64,000 nucleotides of DNA from Enoplolaimus lenunculus. Lineage: Eukaryota; Nematoda; Enoplea; Enoplida; Thoracostomopsidae. Numbering within the stretch: the first letter of the stretch is position 1; each line of letters begins with the position of its first letter. A program made the translations under genes and the position numbers. Shown here in pieces: positions 24,801 through 35,219 of the stretch. The notes below the pieces were generated by a model. The model was not told the DNA's origin, ran no database searches, and worked only from the letters and a program-made list of their open reading frames with translations. The stretch lies in the NCBI GenBank assembly GCA_030248215.1, contig JASANG010004128.1, positions 372,001 through 436,000 on the forward strand, written 5' to 3'.

Positions 24801-27800
24801 AACGTTATTTAGCGTATTGAACTACCAGCTTTATCGTTAATCATCTTTCAAGTTAATCAAGTTGCAAGAGTACTAGACTTGATTTCAGTTTTGTTTAGTC
24901 TCTGTCTGGATTGTATATATATTTGTAATCATATTTTGTGTGTAAGCTGCGAAGGTTTTTAAGAATTTAATATTTTGTTTAAGGATTGAAGTGAAACCAA
25001 GCAACTTTTTGCAAGTCTCAGAGCCAAACGGTAAGTTATTTCATTGTACAATAAAACATTTGTTAGCTGTGATATTTTAGATGCAATTGTAAATCATCAT
25101 ATAAAAATTTGGATGTTTCCTGTTCTCCCCCAACCTATATTCACCAAAGGGGTCGATATTGAAAATTTTTGAATATTTGAGCTTCTCATGTTCTCGCGTG
25201 AGCATTTCACACCCAAATTTTAAAATTTTGAATTAATTTGGTTTTCTATGGTTCCCAGTTGCGACACAAAAAAATTTTCGTCTTAAAGTTATACAAAATA
25301 TTTATCATTCGAAACAGCATGCTTAGCTGTAAATAGAAATGGTGTTAATTTTTGCGCAATTAAATTTCTGATTAACGAGTTATGGTGAAATAGACTGATA
25401 TGGCTCGTTCCAAATGTCTGGTAACACGCCAAATCAGTTATTTTACCATAAATTGTTAACTAGATGTTTGATTACAGATAATGTAACACCATTTGACGCA
25501 ACGTATTTTTTCAAAATTTAAATTTGGGTGTGAAATGATCAGTGGAGGTCATAGGAAGCTCAAATATGCACAAAAGTTTTATAACCCGGCCGTTTTTGGG
25601 CGAACGCCGGCTGAAGAAATAAAGTTAAAACACAAAATTTGATAGTATATGCGCGGCTTGTTTATCAAAGACAATTTAAATGTTATTTTATAGTTCAAAA
25701 TGTTTAAAAAATAACAGCAAATACTTTTTTGTAATGAAATACGTATTTGATGGTTTGCTTTATGTCGAATCAGTAAAATTTTGATTACCTCTTAGCTTCT
25801 GCGTAGTCAGGATTTTGGAAACGGGGTCTGCGTTTTATAAAAATTTTCAATCTGTGCTTTCTTGTGTTATTAACGTGATAATTACTCAAAAGTCCAGGGC
25901 GAAAATCGCAAATCGGCGCTTGGAACAGAAATGGCCCTGTAAGCTTTCTCAATGCTCGAATTTAGTTTTGCCGTTTAAATTTGTTTTTAGTAAACGAGTG
26001 AGAGTGTGTACAAAGCGAAGTTATTAGATTATATAATCCTATTGTTTAAGATGCCGATTTTGCTGGCAGTACAGTCCAGATTGGAATATCGAAAGAGGAA
26101 CAGAATGGATTTGAAATTGGCAATGTGAGTAACAGGGCCGTAGGAACGCATTTAACGGAACGCAGCCAACCTAGCAAACAAGCGAATCTGTGTTGAAGAG
26201 CAGGCGAAAATCGAGCCACGGTTTTACTATTTACTAAAAACCAGATAGTGAATACATTAATTAATCTACTGTAATGGATCTAGTTACTGTATACAATCAA
26301 AGCTTAAGCGTGCAACTTAAGGCTGACGCAACTGATGCGGGTCCTACGGCCATAAATGAAAATAATAAGCTTAATTTTTTGGAGTATTTTTGGTAGGTTT
26401 TTGTTTAAGCAGAATGGTTTTCGCTGCGCACAACTTGGGCGTAGAGAATGGAAAATAGAGGAAATTTACCTAACTTAAATTTCTGGAGAGACGAGAAAAA
26501 GTATTATTGTTAGAGGCTTTCAAATATAAGCTGCTGGCTCCAAAACATTATTCTCGTCGCATCCAGTCGCTCGTAAAATCTTAAATGACATGTTATTCTC
26601 TGTAATAAATACCAATATCTTTGGTGCTTTTGTATCAAATTAAGCCATGCCGGGTTATTGTTTTAGTTACTCATGCTTTGACGACCACAGCGTTACGATG
26701 ATGAGTTTATAATTTCAGAGTATTAAAGATGAACAAAATTGGATGCTCAGAAGCCACAAGTGCCACCGATGCGATTTTATCGCACCAAGTATGGAATCGC
26801 TGAAAGGTCATATGAAAAGCGCTCACACGCAGGCTTGCAAGTATGTTGCATTTTTGTAGTGTTTTATACGGTAATTGTAGTTAACTTTTTTACTACACGC
26901 AACGCTTTTTCTGAAGCGTTATGGTGACGCTAAACGTTTAGCAACGAAGATAAATTGACGCATGACGTCACATGTAAACAAACGTTTTTGACTGCATAAC
27001 AAGTATAGTGCCACCATAATTCTCAAGCGTCTATAGTACCTATCACTAGATGATGGTAAGTTATGTACCTTTCGAACTACTAACTAGTATGGCGAGTGTC
27101 GAAGTTATTCTGCAAAGTGCTATACGCATTTCATAATATTTGCTTTGGTAGTTCTTTTTCTCTTTAGTAACGATAAATTTAGGGTTGTACTATACTTTAC
27201 TGTGTTGCGCGTCGTCGCACGCCACCGCACGCCGTTATGCGTTGCTAACAAAAATATAGGCAAAAGCTATTTGGCGAAATTTGAAATAAAATATTTTTAC
27301 TGTGCCTTGCGACGGCGTCCGGCGGCCGGTGAGTATAGCGCAAGCGCAACCCACCCACAGTGTAACTTTTCACATTTTTTGAAAACGTTTCGACTTATTA
27401 ATAGGTGCCGTTAAGATATTTTAGGTTTAAATGCGAAATTTGCGGAGCACTGATCAAATGGAAACATAACTATACGAATCATTTGCGTTACGCACACGGC
27501 AACAAGTTGTTAAAGTGTGAATTGTGTTCGTTCACAACAAAGTGGCGTTCGAATTATCTTCAGCATCGAAAATCTGTGCATCATATTGATAGCTCAGGCT
27601 CGGCAGTTGGAAATGGAGGTCAAATTGGAACAATCCAAACAGATCAATTGGCGCATGAAATGGACGGTGACAGTTTTGTATCGTCGGGTCAAATGGATGG
27701 GAGCAAGAGTCGTGCTGGTAGGCCGCCAAACATATCGCAAAGATTTGCGTCGAAAACAAATGAAATAAAATGTTTCGGCGGATCAGATTTTGTTACTCCA

Positions 27801-28223
27801 AAAGGCCTAACAAATGCAAGGATGACGGGTCGTCCGCGGGGCTGCCGTGGTGGGCCATATCGGTCTACTAGGCAGAACTCGTTGATCGAGTCGGTGTCTG
27901 CTGAAACACAACCGGCAGAGATTGCAGCAGCGGCGGCTGCCGCAGCAGCAGCTGCAGCTGCAAATTCGTGGTTTGCGCATAGCTCAACCATTGATAATCC
28001 TGATCGCGTCGAACACAATTCTTCACTCGTTGAGCAGAATGTCATAACTGATTTGATAGGTCCAGAATCGCTTATCAATGCTCAGTTGGGAAGTCCAACG
28101 ACGTCGTCAGGTCTTATCAGTACAGCACTGACTGCGGTGACACAAGGTGGTGAGCCACTTGGTGGACATGCGACATCGGTGTTGGTGGAAAGTGCTGTTA
28201 ACAGTGTTTTGGGGTATAATTGA
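21820..28223 (+). CDS. C2H2 zinc-finger protein (3 fingers, AT-hook-like motifs, polyalanine), 7 exons, 466 aa
   Basis: Exons: 21820-21921, 22926-23084, 23463-23560, 24984-25030, 26051-26124, 26719-26840, 27425-28223; all gt...ag, phases agree, total 1401 nt. Residues 1-87 are polar, Gln/Leu-rich and likely helical (LLREVVKELRIIKGAILMLT). Three fingers of the form C-x2-C-x12-H-x4-H follow: C175/C178/H191/H196, C204/C207/H220/H225 and C232/C235/H248/H253, joined by short linkers. The intron between fingers 1 and 2 splits a Lys codon. After the fingers come GRPP and TGRPRG motifs resembling AT-hooks and a run of 13 alanines encoded by mixed GCN codons (27924-27962), so not simple codon slippage. 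The protein is expected to be a nuclear DNA-binding regulator; target and orthologue are not recognised. The ATG at 21820 is preferred because it opens the first polar segment, but the frame stays open to an ATG at 21754, which would add 22 residues. Confidence 0.78.
22605..22695. repeat. TTAGGC-like cluster in intron 1 of the zinc-finger gene
   Basis: TTTAGGCTTAGGTTTTCGAA followed by CTTAACCTAAGTGTAAGTCT; probably an eroded TTAGGC-carrying element. Ends not definable. Confidence 0.4.
23708..24092. mobile_element. CCGGAA-rich hAT-type element, well preserved
   Basis: Ends CAGGGTGCAACCGGAATTCC and its complement at the right (GGTTGCACCCTG); arms rich in TTCCGGTTCCGG. ATGAAAAG flanks both sides (23700-23707 and 24093-24100), a perfect 8-bp duplication. 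Lies in intron 3 of the zinc-finger gene; no transposase fragment. Confidence 0.85.
24433..24752. mobile_element. Inverted-repeat element with ACTTAAGTA-rich arms
   Basis: The left end AATGGTTTGGTTTCTGAAAC and the complement of the right end CATTGGCTGGATTTCCGAAA align over about 31 bp, each followed by CTTACTTAAGTA-like sequence. Additional ACTTAAGTA words occur inside both arms. It lies in intron 3 of the zinc-finger gene. Confidence 0.55.
25151..25592. mobile_element. Foldback element with ~75 bp arms
   Basis: Arms share ATATTTGAGCTTCYYATG and TTTCACACCCAAATTTWAAA in opposite orientation, around 25159-25230 and 25510-25581. Partial relatives lie at about 13930-14000 and 44495-44600. In intron 4 of the zinc-finger gene. 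Confidence 0.55.
27195..27365. mobile_element. GC-rich small element with CACTGTGGGTGGGTTGCGC end
   Basis: The right end (AGCGCAACCCACCCACAGTG) and left end (CTGTGTTGCGCGTCG) are loosely inverted. The same GTTGCGCTATATTCACCG(C) end followed by GGACGCCGC appears in opposite orientation at about 8432-8485. It lies in the last intron of the zinc-finger gene, about 60 bp before the final exon. Confidence 0.4.
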
Positions 28224-28452
28224 AAAAAATTAGGACATGAAGAACTGAACATGTGAAATTGTAGTATAAGGTTCGTGATTCACTAAATGTTTTGTTGGAA
28301 AATATTACGGTTGCATCCTTATGTTAGCAGCCATTTCCAGTTCTATATCCATGTCTCGCTCTCAACCATTGAAAGAAATTTTAGAAAAAGTAAAAGCGTT
28401 GAAGCTTATGTGTATCAAATGTTAGCGTAGCGGCATATTTTAATATCTTGAA

Positions 28453-28458
28453 AATAAA
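28453..28458 (+). promoter_or_regulatory. Candidate poly(A) signal of the zinc-finger gene
   Basis: AATAAA 230 nt after the stop codon of the zinc-finger gene, in a plausible 3' UTR position. Confidence 0.45.
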
Positions 28459-29038
28459 CCATGAAATTCAATGCATTGCTTGGTTATTATTCAGTACAGC
28501 TGTACAGATTTCAAAATGTGTTGCATACCTGACGTAGATATTCGAGACTTTAATCTATGTGTGGCTTCCGTCTACTGAAAGAAATTTCAGATCTTCAGAA
28601 AGTTTAACACTGTTCGAAGTCAGTGCCTCAAACTGCGTCGAATGATATATAAATTGCTTAAGTTTTGGCAAACATTTTTGCTTTCCTAAAGAAGGGACTT
28701 CACCTAGAAAATTGAAACTTCCATAAATAATAATTTCGATGTGAAATGGTAAGCAAAAGGTGATGGGAAACGAGGCTGTTTTGGACAAGCTTAACGTGTT
28801 TGGCAGCCGTACACAGGCTGAATTTGCCGAAATTGTGTTTTCGCGTATTAAATTTGATTTCATTTAAAATAACAAATTAGCTTTTTGGATGTTAAAAAAG
28901 TGTTGAAATTGTTGCATTGTGGTCGTTCTAAATACCTCACTTTGATAAAACATAAAAATGTGCTATTAACATTGATCAAATATTTGGAAATTTTAATTTG
29001 TTTAATGGTGATGAAAAGTGGCTAAAAACTGTAGCGTA
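28459..29038. other. Intergenic, nothing recognised
   Basis: A 102-codon frame on the - strand (28555-28863) has no recognisable domain and no consistent splice partners, so it is not called as a gene. Confidence 0.35.
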
Positions 29039-29252
29039 CTGTAGTGACCCGAATAAGAGGGAGCGCTAATATAAGGGCGTCCCCATTTGGAGTCCCAATC
29101 AATAAGGGAGTAGTCTATAAACATTATTAAAGCCAGAAAAAAGATTAACAGGCATGGCGATCAACAAATAGGCTGACTTATAAATGAATAACGGTCAGGC
29201 AATTTCTGGAGAGGCAAAATAAATATCAACCGCTCTCTTGAGATCACTACAG
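29039..29252. mobile_element. TA-flanked small element, copy 2
   Basis: CTGTAGTGACCCGAATAAGA at the left and AGATCACTACAG at the right, between TA dinucleotides; matches the ends of 14407-14856. A third, partial copy ends near 40851 (CTCTTATTCGGATCCCCACAG). Confidence 0.65.
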
Positions 29253-29514
29253 TAGCAATTATTAAACAAACCACACGAACAACTAGTGCACAGAATTTTC
29301 TAGACTACATTTTTTTGTTTAGGCTTAGGAATACGCTTAATCAGTCTAGGTCTAAGCTTAAGCCGAGACAAAGATATTGTACGCGTGTGAGACTTGCTTG
29401 TCCTGGTGCGTATGCAATACATATGCAGTGTACAATGAGTCGAATGCTAGCGGCAGCATACTTTCTACATAATAATCGACGATAAAAGGAGTTGGAGAAG
29501 CGGGCTGTATGGCA

Positions 29515-29580
29515 TAGTGGTGGAGCGTTTACTTAAGAATTGGAAGGTTGCTAGTTCGAAAACACCCATAATCCGCTTTT
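29515..29580 (+). pseudogene. tRNA-like relic
   Basis: GGCTGTATGGCATAGTGGTG resembles a tRNA 5' half with box A, and CTAGTTCGAAAACACCC resembles a degenerate box B. Spacing fits a tRNA, but the T-arm is not paired well. Probably a decayed tRNA or SINE head. Confidence 0.35.
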
Positions 29581-29628
29581 CTAGCTGCTTAGCTAAAAGG
29601 TCTTAAATTAGAATTAGACTTAGGGACA

Positions 29629-29789
29629 GGCCCGTAGCCAGCTCACTATGCTGGGGAGGGGCTAAAAATTTTTTAGGAGGGGTATTGAAGGGTTTTAGTG
29701 ACTTGCAGGCAAGGTTGAAAATTTTCTAGGGGGGGCCAAAATTTTTCCAGGGGTGGTTGAGCCCCCCCGGCCCCTGTTGGCTACGGGCC
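29629..29789. mobile_element. GGCCCGTAGCCAG element, copy 1
   Basis: The left end GGCCCGTAGCCAG and the right end TTGGCTACGGGCC are inverted. Interior: CAAGGTTGAAAATTTTCTAG and GGGGGCCAAAATTTTTCCAG. Related copies at 37164, 40452 and 46101. Confidence 0.65.
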
Positions 29790-29904
29790 CGCTTAGACAT
29801 AGGCGTAGACTGTGACTCGATGAGTCCATGCCACTGGGTTTCTTAGTCTTAGGTTCACGGGTCGGCGTGGGATAAGACAATATTATAAAACGCCCACCTG
29901 CTAT

Positions 29905-30107
29905 AATATCTCAAGGCGTCAAAATATCAAGAGCGGCGATATCCTGAAATTTCAAAATCCCCATGTGACCATAGCCGGAACGTTCAAAATTATAAAATTC
30001 ACCTTCGACGACATTCAAAAATTTCATCTTGCGACAGGATTAAAAAGAATCACCTATCCCTAAGTACCTTCGTCTATATCTTAAAATTACGAAATCCCAA
30101 CATATCA
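29905..30107 (+). repeat. Degenerate ~40 bp minisatellite, left piece
   Basis: Units of the type ATATCCTGAAATTTCAAAAT-CCCACCTTCGACG recur with many changes. The same units in the same orientation continue at 33708-33930, so one array was split by the foldback element. Confidence 0.55.
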
Positions 30108-30219
30108 CCTCTGACGGCCAATGTATGGCACAGGGGCTTCCAGTTTTCCACGGTGGAAAACTTATAACCAGGAGTGCAGCGCAGCCACTCCTGTATGACG
30201 GCTAAATTTTCCGCTGATT

Positions 30220-32290
30220 TGGTAGGAAAATTAAAAAATTTAAAGCCTAGATTTCACCCTGGGTTGGTAGGGAAATCTGAATCATAGGTTTTTGTTGGAA
30301 AACGGGAAAGGTGAAAAATTCGAATGCCTAGATTTTCCCCTGGGTTGGTAGGGAAAATCTGAAGCATAGGTTTTGGTTGGAAAACGGGAAAAGTGGAAAA
30401 TTCTAATGCCTAGATTTTCCCCTGGGTTGGTAAGGAAAATCTCAAGCATAGGTTTTTGTTGGAAAACGGGAAAAGTGGAAAATTCTAATGCCTAGATTTT
30501 CCCCTGGGTTGGTAGGGAAAATCTGAAGCATAGGTTTTGGTTGGAAAACGGGAAAAGTGTAAAATTCTAATGCCTAGATTTTTCACCTGGGTTGGTAGGG
30601 AAAATCAGAAGCGTAGGTTTTGGTTGGAAAACGGGAAAAGTGGAAAATTGAAATGCCTAAATATTTTCTTGGTTAGTAAGAAATATCTGAAGCAAAGGTT
30701 TTGGTTGAAAAGCGGGAAAAGTGGAAAATTCAAGCGTAGGGCATAGGTTTTGGTTGGAAAACGGGAAAAGTGGAAAATTTTAATGCCTAGATTTTTACGC
30801 TGGGTTGGTAGGAAAATCTGAAGCATAGGCTTTGGTTGGAAAACGGGAAAAGTGGAAAATTCTAATGCCTAGTATTTTATTCTGGGTTGGTAGGGAAAAT
30901 CTGAAGTACAGGTTTTGGTTGGAAAACGGGAAAAGTGGAAAATTTTAATGCCTAGATTTTTACCCTGGGTTGGTAGGGAAAATTTGAAGCATAGGATTTG
31001 GTTGGAAAACGGGAAAAGTGGAAAATTCTAATGCCTAGATTTTCCCCTGGGTTGGTAAGGAAAATCTGAAGCATAGGTTTTGTTGGAAAACGGGAAAAGT
31101 GGAAAATTCTAATGCCTGGATTTTTTCGCTGGGTTGGTAGGGAAAATCTGAAGCATACGTTTTGATTGGAAAACGGGAAAAGTGGAAAATTCCAATGCCT
31201 AGATTTTTATCCTGGGTTGGTAGGGAAAACCTGAAGCAAAGGTTTCGGTTGGAAAACGGGAAAAGTGGAAAATTCAAGAGTAAGGCATAGGTTTTGGTTG
31301 GAAAACGGGAAAAGTGGAAAATTTTAATGCTTAGATTTACCCTGGCTTGGTAGGGAAAATCTGAAGTATAGGTTTTGGTTGGAAAACGGGAAAAGTGGAA
31401 AATTTAAAGACCTAGATTTACCTTAGGTTGGTAGGGAAAATCTGAAGCATAGGTTTGGTTGGAAAACGGGAAAAGTGGAAAATTTTAATGCCTAGATTTT
31501 TACCCTGGGTTGGTAGGGAAAATTTGAAGCATAGGATTTGGTTGGAAAACGGGAAAAGTGGAAAATTCTAATGCCTAGATTTTCCCCTGGGTTGGTAAGG
31601 AAAATCTGAAGCATAGGTTTTGTTGGAAAACGGGAAAAGTGGAAAATTCTAATGCCTGGATTTTTTCGCTGGGTTGGTAGGGAAAATCTGAAGCATACGT
31701 TTTGATTGGAAAACGGGAAAAGTGGAAAATTCCAATGCCTAGATTTTTATCCTGGGTTGGTAGGGAAAACCTGAAGCAAAGGTTTCGGTTGGAAAACGGG
31801 AAAAGTGGAAAATTCAAGAGTAAGGCATAGGTTTTGGTTGGAAAACGGGAAAAGTGGAAAATTTTAATGCTTAGATTTACCCTGGCTTGGTAGGGAAAAT
31901 CTGAAGTATAGGTTTTGGTTGGAAAACGGGAAAAGTGGAAAATTTAAAGACCTAGATTTACCTTAGGTTGGTAGGGAAAATCTGAAGCATAGGTTTGGTT
32001 GGAAAACGGGAAAAGTGGAAAATTTTAATGCCTAGATTTACCCTGGGTTGGTGGGGAATATCTGAAGCATAGGTTTTGGTTGGAAAACGGGAAAAGTTGA
32101 AAATTTTAATGCCTAGAGTTACCCTGGCTTGGTAAAGAAAATCTGAAGCATAGGTTTTGGTTGAAAACGGGAAGAGTGGAAAATTTAAAGGCCTAGATTC
32201 ACCTTAGGTTGGTAGGGAAAACATGAAGCATAGGTTTTTGTTGAAAAATGGGAAAAGTGGAAAATTTAAACGTCTAGATTTAACCTGGGT
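30220..32290 (+). repeat. Minisatellite array, left arm of the foldback element
   Basis: About 25 units of 75-85 bp. Conserved core GGTTGGAAAACGGGAAAAGT, then GGAAAATTYTAATGCCTAGA, then CTGGGTTGGTAGGGAAAATC. A 540-bp block is duplicated exactly: 30914-31499 reads the same as 31454-32039. Small open frames within it repeat identically and are artefacts of the array. Confidence 0.9.
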
Positions 32291-32809
32291 TGGAAGTCAG
32301 CGACGACCAAATTTGATATATTTATGTTTCCTCGGCTCTCCGGCCATAGCCAACAACGTCTTTAAAACAAATTAAAACTTTTTTGCAACCTTAAGGCGTC
32401 ACTCAAAGCGTCGACTTTGTTAACAGACTTATGTTCTGATAATACTGGGCCACTCGGTGGTATCTTGTTTTGACCAATATTGTGCTGGGACTATCATAAT
32501 CTGATATATTTAATAGTCATGTATTATTTCGGGTTAATGCTCTGCTCATTTAGGTTTAACTGTGTAAAGTAGATTTTGTTCATTGCACTGTTCCGCTCCG
32601 CGGTTTCTTGTTTTGACCAGTGTCGAAGTATATTGCCTGTTAGTTTGTAGGATGCAACCGGAGGTGAAAAATGTCCGATTCGGAGCCGGAAGTGAACAAA
32701 AGTAGCCGGAACCGGAGATGATGCCGCAGGTGAGGTGAAATCAGGTCGTTGAAATGATATTTAACTTGTTAATTTTAGCAAATATCTGCTATGTGTTGTT
32801 AAATCGTTC

Positions 32810-33600
32810 CATTGGAATTTTCTACTTTTCCCGTTTTGCAAACAATACCTATGCTTTAGATTTTCCCTTCCAACCAAGGGGAAATCTAGACGTAGAAATT
32901 TTCCACTTTTCCCGTTTTATAAACAAAAAAACTGCTTCAGAATTTTCATACCAACCCAGGGTAAATTTAGGCGTTTAAATTTTCCAATTTTCCCGTTTTC
33001 CAACCAAAACCTATGCTGCAGATTTTCCCTACCAACCAAGGGAAAATCTAGGCGTTTAAATTTTCCACTTTTCCCGTTTTCCAACCAAAACCTATGCTTC
33101 AGATTTTCCCTACCAACCCAGGAATAATGTAAGCTTTTAAAATTTCCACTTTTCCCGTTTTCCAAACAAACTTTTACACTACAGATTTTCCCTACCAACC
33201 AAGGGAAAATCAAGGCGTTCAAATTTTCCACTTTTCCCGTTTTCCAACCAAAACCTATGCTTCAAATTTTCCCTACCAACCCAGGAATAATGTAAGCTTT
33301 TAAAATTTTCACTTTTCCCGTTTTCCAAACAAACTTTTACACTACAGATTTTCCCTACCAACCAAGGGAAAATCAAAGCGTTTAAATTTTCCACTTTTCC
33401 CGTTTTCCAACCAAAACCTATGCTTCAAATTTTCCCTACCAACCCAGGAATAATGTAAGCTTTTAACTTTTCCACTTTTCCCGTTTTCCAAACAAACTTT
33501 ACACTACAGATTTTCCCTACAGAACCAGGGAATATGCAGGCTTATGAATTTTCCACTTTTCCACAGTAAAACCTATGCCCGCGATTTTTCCTACCAACCA
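32810..33600 (-). repeat. Minisatellite array, right arm of the foldback element
   Basis: Complement of the left-arm unit (TTTTCCACTTTTCCCGTTTT, ACCAACCAAGGGAAAATC). From about 33030 it is organised as a two-unit repeat of ~160 bp in which alternate units carry AGGAATAATGTAAGC, an arrangement not seen in the left arm. Confidence 0.85.
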
Positions 33601-33707
33601 GTGAAAAATTAGGTCGTCATACAGGAGTGGCTGCGATGCACTCCTGGTCGTAAGTTTTCCACCCTGGAAAAGTGGAAGCCCCTGATCTATACATGGGCCC
33701 CTCTGAC

Positions 33708-33930
33708 CATATGCCGAGATCGGTGAATCCCATAATCACACCTTCGATGATATCCCAAAATCCCATGTTCAACTATAAACGGAAATCCTGAAATCACAAA
33801 TTGCTAACCTGCAACAGTATCCTGAAATTTAAAAATTTCCAAATCCCACCTTTGGCTATATCTCGAAATCGCAAGATCCAACTGCGACAATACCCTGAAA
33901 TCAAAATCTCGCACCTGCTGTATGAATTTG
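33708..33930 (+). repeat. Degenerate ~40 bp minisatellite, right piece
   Basis: Continues the array at 29905-30107 in the same orientation (ACAGTATCCTGAAATTTAAA, CCCACCTTTGGCTATATC). Confidence 0.55.
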
Positions 33931-34379
33931 GAACGGCAGCGAAGGTAGTATGGGCAGTATTTATGATAACTGACTACGATTGTTGAAAATTCAACAAACC
34001 GTATACCCACGACATTACGGACTACGCATTAGGCAAAATGTAGTTTGAAAACGACCGATTTATATTCTAAAATTAGAAATTAGTACAGACATGAACAAAA
34101 TATAATTGTTTGCAGCATTTTGACTTTTGAGTTATAAATTGTTATCGTAATTAAATTAGATCGAGTGAAGCGCCAGTGCAATCCCAGATATTTTAGCTTT
34201 GCGGCATGTTCGATGTTGGTCGCTTTTTGATTTTCATTCACGATTTGGAAAACAATACTCTTTCCCGGATTGACTTGATACACGCAGTGTTGCACGAATA
34301 TTAGTTAGATGCTGTTGGTGGCTGCATGTTATGGAACGGATCGTTGACATTTGGAATTAAAAATTCAATATTATAACTG

Positions 34380-34735
34380 CGTGTGCAACCAGAGATGAAA
34401 AATACCGCAGCCGGAGACCAAAATATCTTGCCGGAGCCGGAGGTGAAGCCGAAGGCGAGGTTAAATTAGGTAGTAAAAATGGTGTTGTTGTATTTGCTAT
34501 TTTTAGCAAATATCTGTCGGATGTTAAATTTTATGGTTCTAGGTTTATGTTATACAAAATCCCTGCAATTTGTTCCTCAAAATTTGGCAAACGTTTAAAC
34601 GAAACGCACCAAATAAATTTTGCAATAAAATGCAAAATTCACTACCAAAATTGGCTGAACCGCTTCAGAAATTCTACCGGAGCCGGAGGCCGATTTTCTA
34701 CCGGAGCCGAAGGCAGACCTCCGGTTATACATTGT
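34380..34735. repeat. CCGGAGCCGGAGG-rich element
   Basis: Opens GTGTGCAACCAGAGATGAAA, carries TGCCGGAGCCGGAGGTGAAG near the left and ACCGGAGCCGGAGGCCGAT near the right. Similar blocks occur at 32650-32745 and 57730-57915 (GGGTGCAACTGAAAGTGAAG). A distinct but related family to the CCGGAA hAT elements; ends uncertain. Confidence 0.45.
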
Positions 34736-34811
34736 TACGGAATCAATAAGTGTTTTCATTATGTCCGCTAGCAGGTTTGTTCAATCGAGTGTACTGCTGG
34801 CGCTAAGATAG

Positions 34812-35219
34812 TTGGGGCTCCCACAGGTTCAATGGGCCCCCACTAAAATGTTTCGCAACTCTGTAACTTCGTGGTCGGCGAAACAAATTTACTTTGTCAA
34901 GATGGGACCACCAAGCTTCGGGCCTTCCAATTGGGGTATTTTTATGAGGCGCTTCCGCCGGCACTGCTTATTTGTGCTACAGTGTCAACTTAACTATGTC
35001 GTGCTCAAAAGCACCACTCGCACTCCTCAACCCAATATTCTGACTGCGTACATGGTCCTAGATTTTAATATTTACACATCGGATGTGGTCTTCGAAATGA
35101 CAATTTTAAAAGCTAAATTAATGCATGAAAATCACGTGATTATCCCAGACATGCATGTGCTGTTTATTAACTGGGCGGTATTTGGAACGTTAGTCAAAAT
35201 GGTTTTAAGCAGGCTTTAA
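34812..35219 (+). other. Open frame of 135 codons, coding status unclear
   Basis: The longest unassigned frame in the 34-44 kb gene-poor stretch. It contains no recognisable domain. Its first bases lie next to GGGGCTCCCACAGG and GGGCCCCCACT, which look like element ends. It may be chance or a decayed element fragment. Confidence 0.15.

Larger units (their letters stand above)
30116..33699. mobile_element. 3.6-kb foldback element with opposed minisatellite arms
   Basis: Starts GGCCAATGTATGGCACAGGG and ends with the near-complement (CCCTGATCTATACATGGGCC). CCTCTGAC is duplicated exactly at 30108-30115 and 33700-33707. Next inside each end is an inverted segment with AGGAGTGCAGCGCAGCCACT or its complement. 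The left arm (about 30220-32290) is a tandem array of ~80-bp units (GGTTGGAAAACGGGAAAAGT ... CTGGGTTGGTAGGGAAAATC). The right arm (about 32810-33600) is the same unit reversed. A ~500-bp centre (32300-32800) has no coding frame and includes a CCGGAGCCGG-rich patch (32650-32745). The outer ends match those of the TTAGGC-carrying family. Confidence 0.85.

Noticed and set aside
26963-26970. TGACGTCA, a perfect CRE-like site
   Set aside because: A single 8-bp palindrome in an intron is not enough to claim regulation.
27689-28078. A 129-codon frame on the - strand
   Set aside because: It is antisense to the zinc-finger exon; its alanine run is the complement of the GCN alanine codons.
31035-31817. 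Identical 80-codon open frames on the - strand
   Set aside because: They are produced by the minisatellite and its 540-bp duplication, not by a gene.
30220-32290. Regular repeats resembling a CRISPR array
   Set aside because: The repeats are contiguous ~80-bp minisatellite units without unique spacers, in a eukaryotic foldback element.
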